Below, piece after piece: positions 42,778-50,866 of a stretch of DNA of 64,000 nucleotides; the first letter of the stretch is position 1; each line of letters begins with the position of its first letter. The translations under genes were made by a program, and so were the position numbers. This stretch comes from a virus: IMG/VR virus record IMGVR_UViG_3300027336_000001, positions 1 to 64,000 of that record. One strand, given 5' to 3'. The notes beneath the pieces were generated by a model. That model ran no database searches, was not told where the DNA came from, and saw nothing but the letters and a program-made list of their open reading frames with translations.

Positions 42778-43467
42778 ATGATCAAAAAGCTAATCACATA
42801 TAAAAGTATGTATCTAGTACATATTATACCAGCTAGTGAAAAGTTGCCACCTATGAAATCAGATTACTTTGCATTTTCATTAGATATGGCAAATACACAG
42901 GTAGATTTCTTTAGAACACAGAAAGCGACTACTTATGTGTTTTATCCTACGGATGCTTTAACAAGAGAACAGATATTATCATTAGAAACCATAAGCCAAA
43001 GGGAAATACTTTTCTTTACAGCTTGTGCATTTAAATATGAAAGGATAGATATGGCAAAAGAATTGCTATTGAGCAGTATGCAAAAAGACTTTATTCAGAA
43101 ATTCTATAAGGTTTTAAAAAAGAAAGATTATCCAATTGCTTATGATCATATCATGGCATATCTTAAAGATGTAAGACCAACAATGCTTTATGAAAGACCA
43201 TTTGAGCAGGTAGTAAATTGTGATAAGAATACTTTGTTTAAGTGTTTAAAAGAGCATCATGCTTATATAGATAAGAGCAATGATGATTTACAGCCTGCAC
43301 AGTGGAATACAGATTTATTGTCATTTATGGATAAAGATCAAATTCGTGTTCGTGTAGATGAAAGGTATATAGATAGCTTTGAGAAAGCAACAGGATTAAA
43401 TCATTTAAGATGGATAGAAGATAACAATACAGATTATTATACCTTTGAGATTATTCTTCAACCTTAA
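42778..43467 (+). CDS. Unidentified protein
   Basis: The 229-residue protein is a mixed alpha/beta protein (MYLVHIIPASEKLPPMKSD; KDYPIAYDHIMAYLKDVRP) with no recognised family. AAGGAAAAG precedes the ATG. Its last 17 bases overlap the converging coiled-coil gene. Confidence 0.6.
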   Translation: MIKKLITYKSMYLVHIIPASEKLPPMKSDYFAFSLDMANTQVDFFRTQKATTYVFYPTDALTREQILSLETISQREILFFTACAFKYERIDMAKELLLSSMQKDFIQKFYKVLKKKDYPIAYDHIMAYLKDVRPTMLYERPFEQVVNCDKNTLFKCLKEHHAYIDKSNDDLQPAQWNTDLLSFMDKDQIRVRVDERYIDSFEKATGLNHLRWIEDNNTDYYTFEIILQP

Positions 43468-43714
43468 CAATTACCTTGCCATCATCTAAGATTTGGAAAA
43501 CTTGATCTTCTTTCAAATCAAATTTAAATTTAATTTGGCTTAAAAGGTTTTGAGCTTCATTCTCATTCTTATTGAGAGTTTCAATGATGTTATGTTTTTT
43601 AAGTTCAAGAGAGCCTAACTGATTAACAAGCTGGATAGCAGTTTGCTTTAATTCTGCAAACTTTTGGATTTGTTGTTCAGAGAGTGTCCCGATCTGTTTT
43701 GTAGTGCTTTGCAT
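43451..43714 (-). CDS. Coiled-coil protein, last of a three-gene minus operon
   Basis: The 87-residue protein is helical with heptad-like pattern (IQKFAELKQTAIQLVNQLGS; LKKHNIIETLNKNENEAQNL), with a short beta-like end (KVIVKVEE). It overlaps the upstream gene by 38 bases. Coiled coil suggests oligomerisation; function unknown. Confidence 0.55.
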   Translation of the reverse strand: MQSTTKQIGTLSEQQIQKFAELKQTAIQLVNQLGSLELKKHNIIETLNKNENEAQNLLSQIKFKFDLKEDQVFQILDDGKVIVKVEE

Positions 43715-43973
43715 TTTGAACTGCCTTTTTAAGTTTAAGTTTAAGTAAGATGTCTTTAGACTTATTATTTATACAATCTGTTTTCTTTTTAAGATCATTA
43801 AATTTTATATCTTCTTTAATAACTAAAGGTGATGGTGGAGGTATTTCGACCATCTTTATTTCTTTTGCACGGATGGTAGTCATTTCTAATTTTTTGTGTT
43901 TAAAGAAATCATCTGTACCCGATATAAGAAAGAAAACAGAAGTAAACATAATAGCTAAAGCATAAACTTTCAT
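43677..43973 (-). CDS. Small protein with N-terminal membrane anchor or signal
   Basis: The 98-residue protein starts MKVYALAIMFTSVFFLIS, a hydrophobic anchor or signal, followed by charged, Pro-rich and then lysine-rich sequence. Its position between two coiled-coil genes, one with a membrane segment, recalls spanin-type gene pairs, but no lipobox is visible. Function uncertain. Confidence 0.55.
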   Translation of the reverse strand: MKVYALAIMFTSVFFLISGTDDFFKHKKLEMTTIRAKEIKMVEIPPPSPLVIKEDIKFNDLKKKTDCINNKSKDILLKLKLKKAVQNAKHYKTDRDTL

Positions 43974-43983
43974 TTTTTAAAAC

Positions 43984-44298
43984 TCACTTTTCAATTAAGA
44001 TCTTTTGGATCTCATTCAAGTTTTTTTCGATGCTGTTAATGTCTTTCTCAATATCTTTTAATGCTTGTTCTGTACGAGCATCCATAACTTTATCATTAAC
44101 AACATCTTTTTTGACTTCATAGACTTGATATTCTATCTGATTTATTTTGTTCTGTATGTTGATTACTTGGTTTTCAAGCACTGCATTATCAACACTTATT
44201 TCATTAAGCCAATAGATAAGGGGCAATACACTAGCAGATAAGCCTTTCATTGCCCAACTGATCCATTTTCTCATTTGTTCGTTTTGTTTTTCTGTCAT
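43984..44298 (-). CDS. Membrane-anchored coiled-coil protein
   Basis: The 104-residue protein has an N-terminal hydrophobic helix (WAMKGLSASVLPLIYWL, about 14-30) and then one long coiled coil to the end (NQVINIQNKINQIEYQVYEV and ALKDIEKDINSIEKNLNEIQ). This is the layout of inner-membrane spanins and of some virion tail-tube or chaperone-type proteins. Together with the gene at 43677 it could form a spanin pair; inference only. Confidence 0.55.
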   Translation of the reverse strand: MTEKQNEQMRKWISWAMKGLSASVLPLIYWLNEISVDNAVLENQVINIQNKINQIEYQVYEVKKDVVNDKVMDARTEQALKDIEKDINSIEKNLNEIQKILIEK

Positions 44299-44315
44299 TT
44301 TCTATTCTATCTTTA

Positions 44316-45668
44316 TTATAAAAAGTTTCGTGGAGAGAGGACACCACGACCAACATGGGGACCAAAAGCTGATCTGATACCAACACCATATTTAGGTTGT
44401 TGTAAACCACGAATGATTTTGGTAGTTCTAGCTTTCATTTCAGTAGCAGTTTGCCATTGACTTTCAGCGGCGGATCTTAAACCTTCATATTTAGAGGATT
44501 TATCAATATTTAATGAAATGCCACCTATGGAATAATCAAATTCATCTACAATCCAATTCGCTTGTAATGCCATCGCCGCAAACTGAATAGCACCTTGAAA
44601 GATTGCAGTTCGCCATGCAGGTTTCTGATTACAAAGAACATCAATATTTTTATATGCACCATCAGTTTCAGGTGGCATCATATTCCACCAATCTAATGCT
44701 CTTTCAATATATTCTAATAACTCTACATCTTCCCATACTTGACCAAATACTCTATTATATTGACCAACATTAGCTTCAGCTTCAGGTGGTCTAAAATGAT
44801 AAAATTTATCAGGACAGTTATGGACAAGTATTTTACTATCAAATAAAAAGAGATTGTGATTATTTTCTACTGTGAGATCATACATATGCTCTCTATTATC
44901 TATTTGAGAGATAGCTAATATCTTAACTTTGCCTTGTAGAGAATAAACAGAATCACCTTCTTTTAAATCTTCTACTTCAACAGCATAATCAATATCTGTA
45001 TATACTCTATGACCACCTGTGAGAATCATACTACCTAATTCAGTTTCAATAGAATAGATAGATTCCCATGATGTTTCATTTTTATGTGCTTTCTCAATCT
45101 TTTGCCAAGACAAATTGCCTTCTTTATCCATAGATTGGATTTTCAAAGTACCTTCTTTAAAAGATTCTTTGATAATACTATCATTTTCTTTATCTATTAG
45201 ATCATAAAGTTCTTCTAAAGTAATAATTACTTTTTCACCATTGACATCTAATAAGATTTTCTCTTCACCACCAATACACTGATCACGGAGTAGCAATCTT
45301 AGTTTATCTACCATTATTCTTTCATTAGTAGAAAATGAATTTCCTACTATTGTAGTTTCACTGACAACACCAAATTCTTGAATGACAGTTTGTTCAGGAC
45401 TATTAACAAGTTCTTTAATCGTCCATTTTATTCTATATGTACCATAAGATGCAGTAGCTGGTATTCTAAGAGAGGCATAGTATTCACCAACAGCTGGATT
45501 TTCAGGTATGCGAGCAGGATCACCAATAAGAACATCAACCATATTATCTACAAAAAAGATAGCATAAGTAATAGACGAGGCATTGGCAACATTTCCACTA
45601 GCATTAGTTAAGAATATATCAAGATCACCACGAGTAAGTGTTTGACTTCGTTTAAATGCGACACTCAT
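44316..45668 (-). CDS. Virion structural protein interrupted by a mini-intein
   Basis: The 450-residue precursor has an N-terminal Ig-like beta domain (about 1-105), a short helix (MVDKLRLLLRDQ), an intein (residues 131-284) and a C-terminal domain. Removing the intein joins LRDQ to CPDKFYHFRPPE, giving a 296-residue protein in which the helix continues naturally. The N-terminal domain resembles the proteins at 49864 and 51735. Host protein function is unassigned; context and domain type suggest a virion (neck, tail or fibre-associated) component. ATG 45668 follows ACAAGGTACTG. Confidence 0.75.
   Translation of the reverse strand: MSVAFKRSQTLTRGDLDIFLTNASGNVANASSITYAIFFVDNMVDVLIGDPARIPENPAVGEYYASLRIPATASYGTYRIKWTIKELVNSPEQTVIQEFGVVSETTIVGNSFSTNERIMVDKLRLLLRDQCIGGEEKILLDVNGEKVIITLEELYDLIDKENDSIIKESFKEGTLKIQSMDKEGNLSWQKIEKAHKNETSWESIYSIETELGSMILTGGHRVYTDIDYAVEVEDLKEGDSVYSLQGKVKILAISQIDNREHMYDLTVENNHNLFLFDSKILVHNCPDKFYHFRPPEAEANVGQYNRVFGQVWEDVELLEYIERALDWWNMMPPETDGAYKNIDVLCNQKPAWRTAIFQGAIQFAAMALQANWIVDEFDYSIGGISLNIDKSSKYEGLRSAAESQWQTATEMKARTTKIIRGLQQPKYGVGIRSAFGPHVGRGVLSPRNFL
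44817..45278 (-). mobile_element. Mini-intein (154 residues)
   Basis: Residue 131 is Cys (CIGGEEKILLDVNG, block A). Block B is SMILTGGHRVYT, with the T-x-x-H motif. Block F is EHMYDLTVENNHNLFL and block G is ILVHN followed by Cys285 as the +1 residue, with the penultimate His and final Asn needed for cyclisation. All splicing residues are present, so it should splice. It is too short for a LAGLIDADG or HNH endonuclease. The 70 residues between block A and B are a splicing-domain insert without recognised endonuclease motifs. Confidence 0.88.
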
Positions 45669-45750
45669 TTTATCAGTACCTTGTTTGTGATTTTCAATTT
45701 ATTAAAGAGTCTAAATATAAAATAAGTATTTTTTCAAAGGATTTGAAATC

Positions 45751-46956
45751 ATGGCAAATAGCCTATCTCTTAAAGTAATCAATGTTGGCTCAAACTCATC
45801 TATATATTTAAATGACATTCATGATGGTAAAGATCAGAATGGTAGAGTAAATAATCGTAAGCCATATCAATATATACCTAAAAATGGTGCAGTAACAATA
45901 TTGTTTACAGAACAAGTACAATATAGCTATGAATCAGGTGCAATCAGATCATTTATTGATCAAGGTTTAATTCAAACCTTTTTTGAGCATGGTGATTTAA
46001 ATTATACCTCAACTGATGAAGATGGTATTTCAAATCATTTAGATGTCACTTTCCAAAATGGTCTATATGAGATTTCGGGTCCTTATGATCCTCAAGGTGC
46101 TTTAGATTTTACAGGTACTGACATTTTAATTAAAGCAGGTACTTCAAATGGTGCAGGTCAAGTAGGTGGTGCTTTGGAATTAAATGCAGGTGCATCTCTT
46201 AATGGTAATGGTGGTGGTGTAGAAATCCGTGCAGGTGAAGGTGAAGTAAATGGTGGTGGTGTATATATTTATGGTAATAGAGGAAGTACAGGCACAGCAG
46301 GTAAAGTATCTATTATAGGTGGTGATAGTGATACTGATGATGGTGGTAATGTAGAGATTACAGGTGGTCCCGTATGGAGTGGGAATAAAGAAGGTGGGAA
46401 TGTAAATTTAACAGGTGGTCTTGTAATTGATAATGTTGTGGCAACAGGTGGTCATATTAATATCACAGGTGGTGGTGTAGGTAATTTTATAGGTTCTTCA
46501 AATGGTGGTGATGTAAATATCACATCAGGAGCAGGTATTGGGGCAGGCAGGACAAGTGGAAATATTACTTTAGATCCAGCAACAGGTGGAGGTGGTGCAA
46601 GTGATGGTAAAGTTATTATTAAAGGTGCAAATGTTACTTTAGATAATTATATCTTTAATGGTCTTTTAGGTGTGTTTAATGGTGATGGTACTGTAGGTGT
46701 TCATTATTATGGATCACAAGACTTTACTATACCTGATGGTTTAAATAATGGTGAAATCACTTTTACAGTAGCAGGTGCTTTTATAATTGGAACAAATCTA
46801 ATAATTCTGAATGTGTTTGCACCATCATCAGTAGATATTAATACACCACCTGTTACTTATGAGATTAACCCGGGTGTGAATTTCAAAGCTAGACTTAAAG
46901 CAACAAATGGATCAGGTGATCCTGTAGGCTGTAAACTATTTTGGGTTTGTATCTAA
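45751..46956 (+). CDS. Gly-rich beta-repeat fibre or adhesin-like virion protein
   Basis: The 401-residue protein has an N-terminal module (about 1-115) and then many imperfect repeats of G-G-x-[VL]-x-[IL]-x-x-G (GGGVEIRAGEG, GGNVEITGG, GGNVNLTGG, GGHINITGGG, GGDVNITSG), typical of beta-helical or collagen-like fibres. The C-terminal part (about 310-401) is a non-repetitive domain that may bind receptor or trimerise. A tail fibre or head fibre role fits; not decided. AAAGGATTTG precedes the ATG. Confidence 0.65.
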   Translation: MANSLSLKVINVGSNSSIYLNDIHDGKDQNGRVNNRKPYQYIPKNGAVTILFTEQVQYSYESGAIRSFIDQGLIQTFFEHGDLNYTSTDEDGISNHLDVTFQNGLYEISGPYDPQGALDFTGTDILIKAGTSNGAGQVGGALELNAGASLNGNGGGVEIRAGEGEVNGGGVYIYGNRGSTGTAGKVSIIGGDSDTDDGGNVEITGGPVWSGNKEGGNVNLTGGLVIDNVVATGGHINITGGGVGNFIGSSNGGDVNITSGAGIGAGRTSGNITLDPATGGGGASDGKVIIKGANVTLDNYIFNGLLGVFNGDGTVGVHYYGSQDFTIPDGLNNGEITFTVAGAFIIGTNLIILNVFAPSSVDINTPPVTYEINPGVNFKARLKATNGSGDPVGCKLFWVCI

Positions 46957-47007
46957 ATATAGGATGACAGTATATAATAAGGTAGTGGAGGTACTAGCGA
47001 TAAAGGT

Positions 47008-47505
47008 TTAGTTTAATTTACTTTCATCTGCAGGAATAGTACCTGTATTGAGACCCATTTCTACCATTTTTGGATGATTGTTTTTTAAGAAAGATATAAA
47101 ATCTTTAATACTTGCTTTAATACTTGCACGATCATCAGAAGTAGTTTCATCCCAAAGGTATAGTTTTTTGGATAAGTTAAGTAGCATATCTTTACGAGCA
47201 TTCCATTCATAAGGACTTACAAGAATAGACATTTGGATTGTATCTTCTTCATTATCAGGAAAAAGGTCAATAAGAAGAGACCATTTATGTGTAGGATATA
47301 GTGCTAGAGGATGGTTATTTTTTAGTACTAACTCATATTTGAGAGTATTTCCTCTTCTTTGTCCTTCATACATAAGTTTAAGAGAAGGTATACTTTTTTC
47401 GATTTCTTCTTGGAAAATATCTTGTTCTTCTTTAAAGAAATCGAAAAAAGTTTTTTTTTCAAGACGAGCGAGTCTATGTTTAAGTTGAGCAATACGATGT
47501 GACAT
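47008..47505 (-). CDS. Unidentified protein with basic N-terminal motif
   Basis: The 165-residue protein starts MSHRIAQLKHRLARLEKKTF, similar in pattern to several other genes' starts. The remainder is helical and charged with a beta-strand stretch (GNTLKYELVLKNNHPLALYP). I chose ATG 47505 over 47517 because the pattern MSxxxxLKxRLA begins there and GGAAA precedes it. Function unknown. Confidence 0.6.
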   Translation of the reverse strand: MSHRIAQLKHRLARLEKKTFFDFFKEEQDIFQEEIEKSIPSLKLMYEGQRRGNTLKYELVLKNNHPLALYPTHKWSLLIDLFPDNEEDTIQMSILVSPYEWNARKDMLLNLSKKLYLWDETTSDDRASIKASIKDFISFLKNNHPKMVEMGLNTGTIPADESKLN

Positions 47506-47529
47506 AATGTTTTCCATTTCTTTGAAAGA

Positions 47530-47847
47530 TTATTTAAACCAATCGGAAACTAATTTTTTATCAAAACCAGCTTTATATAAAGCATGACGAATTTGTTTTT
47601 TAATTTCTTCAGGTGGTTCACCATTAGCAGGATTAGAAAAACCATTTTGAGCAAAAGTCAAAATAGGATCTTTACGATTTTTCTCAAAGATAGCATCATT
47701 GATTAATTGTAAACGATATTGTCTTTTAATATCATCATCGTAACCTGCTAAAGCCATAGCAAGTTCATCCATACTAAATCGTTTCTTATAAAATGTAGTA
47801 GCTTTTAAATATTGTGATGCTACTCTAAGAGCAGATGGTCTATTCAT
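47530..47847 (-). CDS. Small protein with N-terminal RVASQYL tag
   Basis: The 105-residue protein begins MNRPSALRVASQYLKATTFY, the recurrent tag, followed by charged helical sequence. It overlaps the upstream thermonuclease stop (ATGA), so they are co-translated. Probable virion protein or virion-associated factor; inferred from tag only. Confidence 0.6.
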   Translation of the reverse strand: MNRPSALRVASQYLKATTFYKKRFSMDELAMALAGYDDDIKRQYRLQLINDAIFEKNRKDPILTFAQNGFSNPANGEPPEEIKKQIRHALYKAGFDKKLVSDWFK

Positions 47848-48275
47848 TTTTCAAGTCCTTTCGTATCTTCCACAGTAAATTGATCTTTAGTGCCACCATC
47901 ATAGGATTTGGCAAAACCTTTTTCAATCATCATTTCACTAAGTGTCTTAGGTGCTGGTGTCCAATCATCATTTAAAGACCATACATCAGCTAAAGCACGA
48001 CCATATTTATCAGGCTTGTGGCTTTTTAATAACACTTTTTTATCAAGTACTTGTTCACGGATAAAATCTCTTGATGCCACAGCTAATTTCTTAACTTCAG
48101 GATCTTCTGATTTCATTTCAGCAGTGTCAATACCCATAAGACGAACTTTAGTTTTAATGGTTAAACTAAAACCTAGATCGATAATAACAGTAAGAGTATC
48201 ACCATCATATACTTCTAAAACATCAGCATAATATGTATAAGGTGATGGTGGCAAGGTAGCTTTCTTTTTAGCCAT
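47844..48275 (-). CDS. Thermonuclease (SNase-like)
   Basis: The 143-residue protein has VYDGDTLTVIIDLGF (about 24-38), VRLMGIDTAEM (about 46-56) and DKYGRALADVW (about 94-104), the staphylococcal nuclease active-site motifs with both arginines and the calcium-binding Asp. It cleaves DNA and RNA using Ca2+. No secretion signal is present, and the basic lysine start (MAKKKATLPPSP) could bind nucleic acid. It may degrade host DNA or be packaged. ATG 48275 follows AAAAAAGGACAAAAG. Confidence 0.85.
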   Translation of the reverse strand: MAKKKATLPPSPYTYYADVLEVYDGDTLTVIIDLGFSLTIKTKVRLMGIDTAEMKSEDPEVKKLAVASRDFIREQVLDKKVLLKSHKPDKYGRALADVWSLNDDWTPAPKTLSEMMIEKGFAKSYDGGTKDQFTVEDTKGLEK

Positions 48276-48310
48276 TTTCTTTTGTCCTTTTTTATGTTCA
48301 TGCAATAAAG

Positions 48311-48322
48311 TATTTATAAATA
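48311..48322. promoter_or_regulatory. Palindromic TATTTATAAATA, putative divergent late promoter
   Basis: The 12-base palindrome sits between the thermonuclease (minus, start 48275) and the gene at 48360 (plus), 36-37 bases from each start. The minus strand reads CTTTAATAACATATTTATAAATAC, close to the motif at 105 and 1725. Being symmetric it could serve both genes. Confidence 0.45.
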
Positions 48323-48359
48323 TGTTATTAAAGAATGAAAGAAACGAAAGGTTTTCAAA

Positions 48360-49085
48360 ATGAGAAATTTAAGTAAAAAGATTGCATCTGTATATATGAT
48401 GCAAAAACAAGCAGGCAGTGGATCACTACTTGCATTCCCAAGTGTTATGTTCAATTTGAAAGAATTATCTAACCAAGCAAAAGATCAAGTATCTGATGCG
48501 ATTGTAGATGGTCTTGCAAATATTTTTCATGGCATCATTCAAGCAAGTGGTGGTGAGTATGAAGTTAAAGTTTTAAAACAAGAAACACTTGAAGGTGATA
48601 TTCCGATGAGAAATCAAGGTAAGTATTACAGTGATACAGGTTTTGAAGCACATGAGATTTATGGTGCAAATGGAAAAAAATTATCTTTATCTATTCAAGT
48701 AGAACTTGAATTTGTAGCTGAAGAATTGGCAAAACATCTCAATTCAGAAGTACATCAATTTTTTGCACATAAGATTCTTACTAAAGAGGTATTAAAAGAT
48801 CTTAAAGCAGGATCATATTTAAATGCAGTAGCAATGTTTGTAAAGCAAGAAATTAAAAGTTCAAACATTCGCTATGCTACAGATCATGTAGAAGAGTTTT
48901 TAAGTTGGATTGAAAATCTTGATTTAGATTTTCTTGGCATGAATAGTATGGAAGGTAGTCAATATTTAGAGTACTCTAGTGTTGCAGTAAAAGATGTGAG
49001 TTGGAGTTTAAATACTATGGACTTTTTGGTAGCTATGGAAGTAGGTTTTATACTTGATGGTAATCAGTATTTGAATGATTATTAG
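48360..49085 (+). CDS. Unidentified virion-like protein, duplicate A
   Basis: The 241-residue protein begins LSKKIASVYMMQKQAG, with the recurrent KIASxY tag. It is followed by a helical domain and a C-terminal segment (AVKDVSWSLNTMDFLVAMEV) shared with the next gene. It and the gene at 49211 are nearly identical in several blocks and differ in insertions. No family recognised. RBS AAAGG. Confidence 0.65.
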   Translation: MRNLSKKIASVYMMQKQAGSGSLLAFPSVMFNLKELSNQAKDQVSDAIVDGLANIFHGIIQASGGEYEVKVLKQETLEGDIPMRNQGKYYSDTGFEAHEIYGANGKKLSLSIQVELEFVAEELAKHLNSEVHQFFAHKILTKEVLKDLKAGSYLNAVAMFVKQEIKSSNIRYATDHVEEFLSWIENLDLDFLGMNSMEGSQYLEYSSVAVKDVSWSLNTMDFLVAMEVGFILDGNQYLNDY

Positions 49086-49210
49086 CCTACAACTAAAGCA
49101 TCATAATAGGTATAGGTGAAGGTGGTAGGGTATCATTCTTTTATAGTTTATTAATAAAATCGTGATTGATAAAAGATTCCTTAATCCGACAACGAAAGTG
49201 AAGATTAAAA

Positions 49211-49867
49211 ATGAAATATTTAAGTAAAAAAATTGCATCTATCTATATGCAAAAGCAAGCAGGTAATGGATCACTACTTGCATTCCCAAGTGTTATGTTC
49301 AATTTGAAAGAATTATCTAACCAAGCAAAAGATCAAGTATCTGGTGCGATTGTAGATGGTCTTACAAATGTTTTTCATGGCATCATTCAATCAGCTGATG
49401 GTGAGTATCAAGTTAAAGTTTTAAAACAAGAAGAAGATATTTATTCACATGAGATACGAGTATCTTTATCTATTCAAGTGGCACTTGAATCTGTAGCTAA
49501 AGTATTAGCAGATCATCTCAATTCAGAAGAACCTCAATTTTTTGCACATAAGATTCTTGCTAAAGAGGTATTAAAAGATCTTAAAGCAGGATCATATTTA
49601 AATGCAGTAGCAATGTTTGTAAAGCAAGGAATTAAAAGTTCAAACATTCACTATGATGAAAAGGTTGTTGAAGAGTTTTTAATGAAAGATGCGGGTATTT
49701 CTTTAGATTTTCTTGTTGGTATTGATACTGATGATGTTGATGTTCATCAATATTTAGATTCTTATAGTATTGCAGTAAAAGATGTGAGTTGGAGTTTAAA
49801 CACTATGGATTTTTTGGTAAATATGGAAGTAATTTATGTAATTGATCCAGATCCAAATGATTATTAG
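49211..49867 (+). CDS. Unidentified virion-like protein, duplicate B
   Basis: The 218-residue paralogue of the gene at 48360: LSKKIASIYMQKQAGNGS, then the same LLAFPSVMFNLKELSNQAKD block; shorter in the region around residues 75-95. A DNA stretch of about 75 bases in each copy is nearly base-identical (about 48420-48494 and 49268-49342), indicating recent tandem duplication. A 125-base intergenic gap separates the copies. RBS weak (AGTGAAG). Confidence 0.65.
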   Translation: MKYLSKKIASIYMQKQAGNGSLLAFPSVMFNLKELSNQAKDQVSGAIVDGLTNVFHGIIQSADGEYQVKVLKQEEDIYSHEIRVSLSIQVALESVAKVLADHLNSEEPQFFAHKILAKEVLKDLKAGSYLNAVAMFVKQGIKSSNIHYDEKVVEEFLMKDAGISLDFLVGIDTDDVDVHQYLDSYSIAVKDVSWSLNTMDFLVNMEVIYVIDPDPNDY

Positions 49868-50166
49868 CCTACAATAGCAAATTCCTGTCTTGCTATTTCT
49901 ATTGGTGCAGTAGAATCTCTTTGGATAGACCATTCTACATAATATCCACCTCTTAAAAATCCTGTATTCAATTTTTCACCTACAAAGTAATATCCTGTGC
50001 TTTCTTTAATAGGTGTTCTTTCTGCCATACCTACTCTATTTTTCTTCATGTCATAAAAAGCATAAGTAATTCGATATGGATCAAATAACCTATCTCTATC
50101 ATCTCTGATATATATTCTTAAATCAAATTTTGTAGGTGTATCGCTTTGTTTAAATATGACTGCCAT
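49864..50166 (-). CDS. Ig-like beta protein, paralogue of the intein-bearing gene's N-terminus
   Basis: The 100-residue protein aligns in pattern with residues 1-102 of the product at 44316: both begin M-[AS]-V-x-F-K-x-S-x-T and have R-I/S-I-T-Y-A-F, G-[EY]-Y, and W-[ST]-I near the end. It is probably a virion domain protein. AGAGAG precedes ATG 50166; the frame upstream to 50205 lacks a site. Function unassigned. Confidence 0.6.
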   Translation of the reverse strand: MAVIFKQSDTPTKFDLRIYIRDDRDRLFDPYRITYAFYDMKKNRVGMAERTPIKESTGYYFVGEKLNTGFLRGGYYVEWSIQRDSTAPIEIARQEFAIVG

Positions 50167-50211
50167 TATATGCTCTCTTTTATTGATTCTATATATGCAG
50201 ATCAAAATAAA

Positions 50212-50361
50212 TCATTTAGAAAGAAATTCTTCTTTGCTTTCTTTAATGTATCCAAGAGCAAAACCTATATCCCATAATAAAGCAAGTTCATCTTTAGTAA
50301 GACCTTCTTTATTGATCGCTTTCTTATCCATCAAATCTTTAACAGCTTGTGTGAATAACAT
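50212..50361 (-). CDS. Small protein, 49 residues
   Basis: The frame starts MLFTQAVKDLMDKKAINKEG and is helical with a hydrophobic centre (DELALLWDIGFALGYIKES). ATG 50361 follows GAAGAAGATTAAT, directly after the upstream gene's stop, so coupling is likely. Its codon use and helical pattern resemble its neighbours; function unknown. Confidence 0.5.
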   Translation of the reverse strand: MLFTQAVKDLMDKKAINKEGLTKDELALLWDIGFALGYIKESKEEFLSK

Positions 50362-50362
50362 A

Positions 50363-50812
50363 TTAATCTTCTTCACAACAAGGAGGAATATAAGATTGTT
50401 TAAAAGTTTTAAAGAAAGCCTTAATATCTTTCTTTAAATGCTTTGCAATAGCTTTATTAAAATTTAAAGGATTATCAACAGAACAGGTATCAAAAACTAA
50501 AGTTTGCTTATCAATAAATGATTCTGTGCATATGGAATCATTTCTGATGAGTCCTGATTTTTTACTTGCAGAGATTTTAAGACGGAATGAGCCATCTTGA
50601 AATTCTGTGTAAGAAAACTTAAATTTACCTGTTAGTGTTTTATCTAACAATTCTTTAGATTTGACATGAGAAAATTCTTCAAATTCTTTGATTTGTTCTT
50701 CGTCAAGGTATTTAGAAAGAATCTTTTGCAATAAGGGAACTCGTTTGAAAACTTCATAAGGTGGTGGACTTTTTCTTTTCTTGCGAGAACCTCTTCTAAT
50801 AATAGAACCCAT
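50363..50812 (-). CDS. Unidentified basic protein
   Basis: The 149-residue protein begins MGSIIRRGSRKKRKSPPPYE, strongly basic, then has acidic helices and a beta-rich segment (GKFKFSYTEFQDGSFRLKIS), ending PPCCEED. A 6-bp hairpin (TTGCAC/GTGCAA) lies in its leader. Basic start suggests DNA binding. AGAGAG precedes the ATG; the frame to 50857 is unlikely. No family recognised. Confidence 0.6.
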   Translation of the reverse strand: MGSIIRRGSRKKRKSPPPYEVFKRVPLLQKILSKYLDEEQIKEFEEFSHVKSKELLDKTLTGKFKFSYTEFQDGSFRLKISASKKSGLIRNDSICTESFIDKQTLVFDTCSVDNPLNFNKAIAKHLKKDIKAFFKTFKQSYIPPCCEED

Positions 50813-50866
50813 AGTTTTTACTCTCTTGTGTGGATTGCACTTAATTGTGCAAATCATATTACCAAG

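Noticed and set aside
43677-44298. Firm spanin assignment for the two membrane/coiled-coil genes
   Set aside because: No lipobox or nested o-spanin frame is visible and no adjacent endolysin; recorded only as a possibility.
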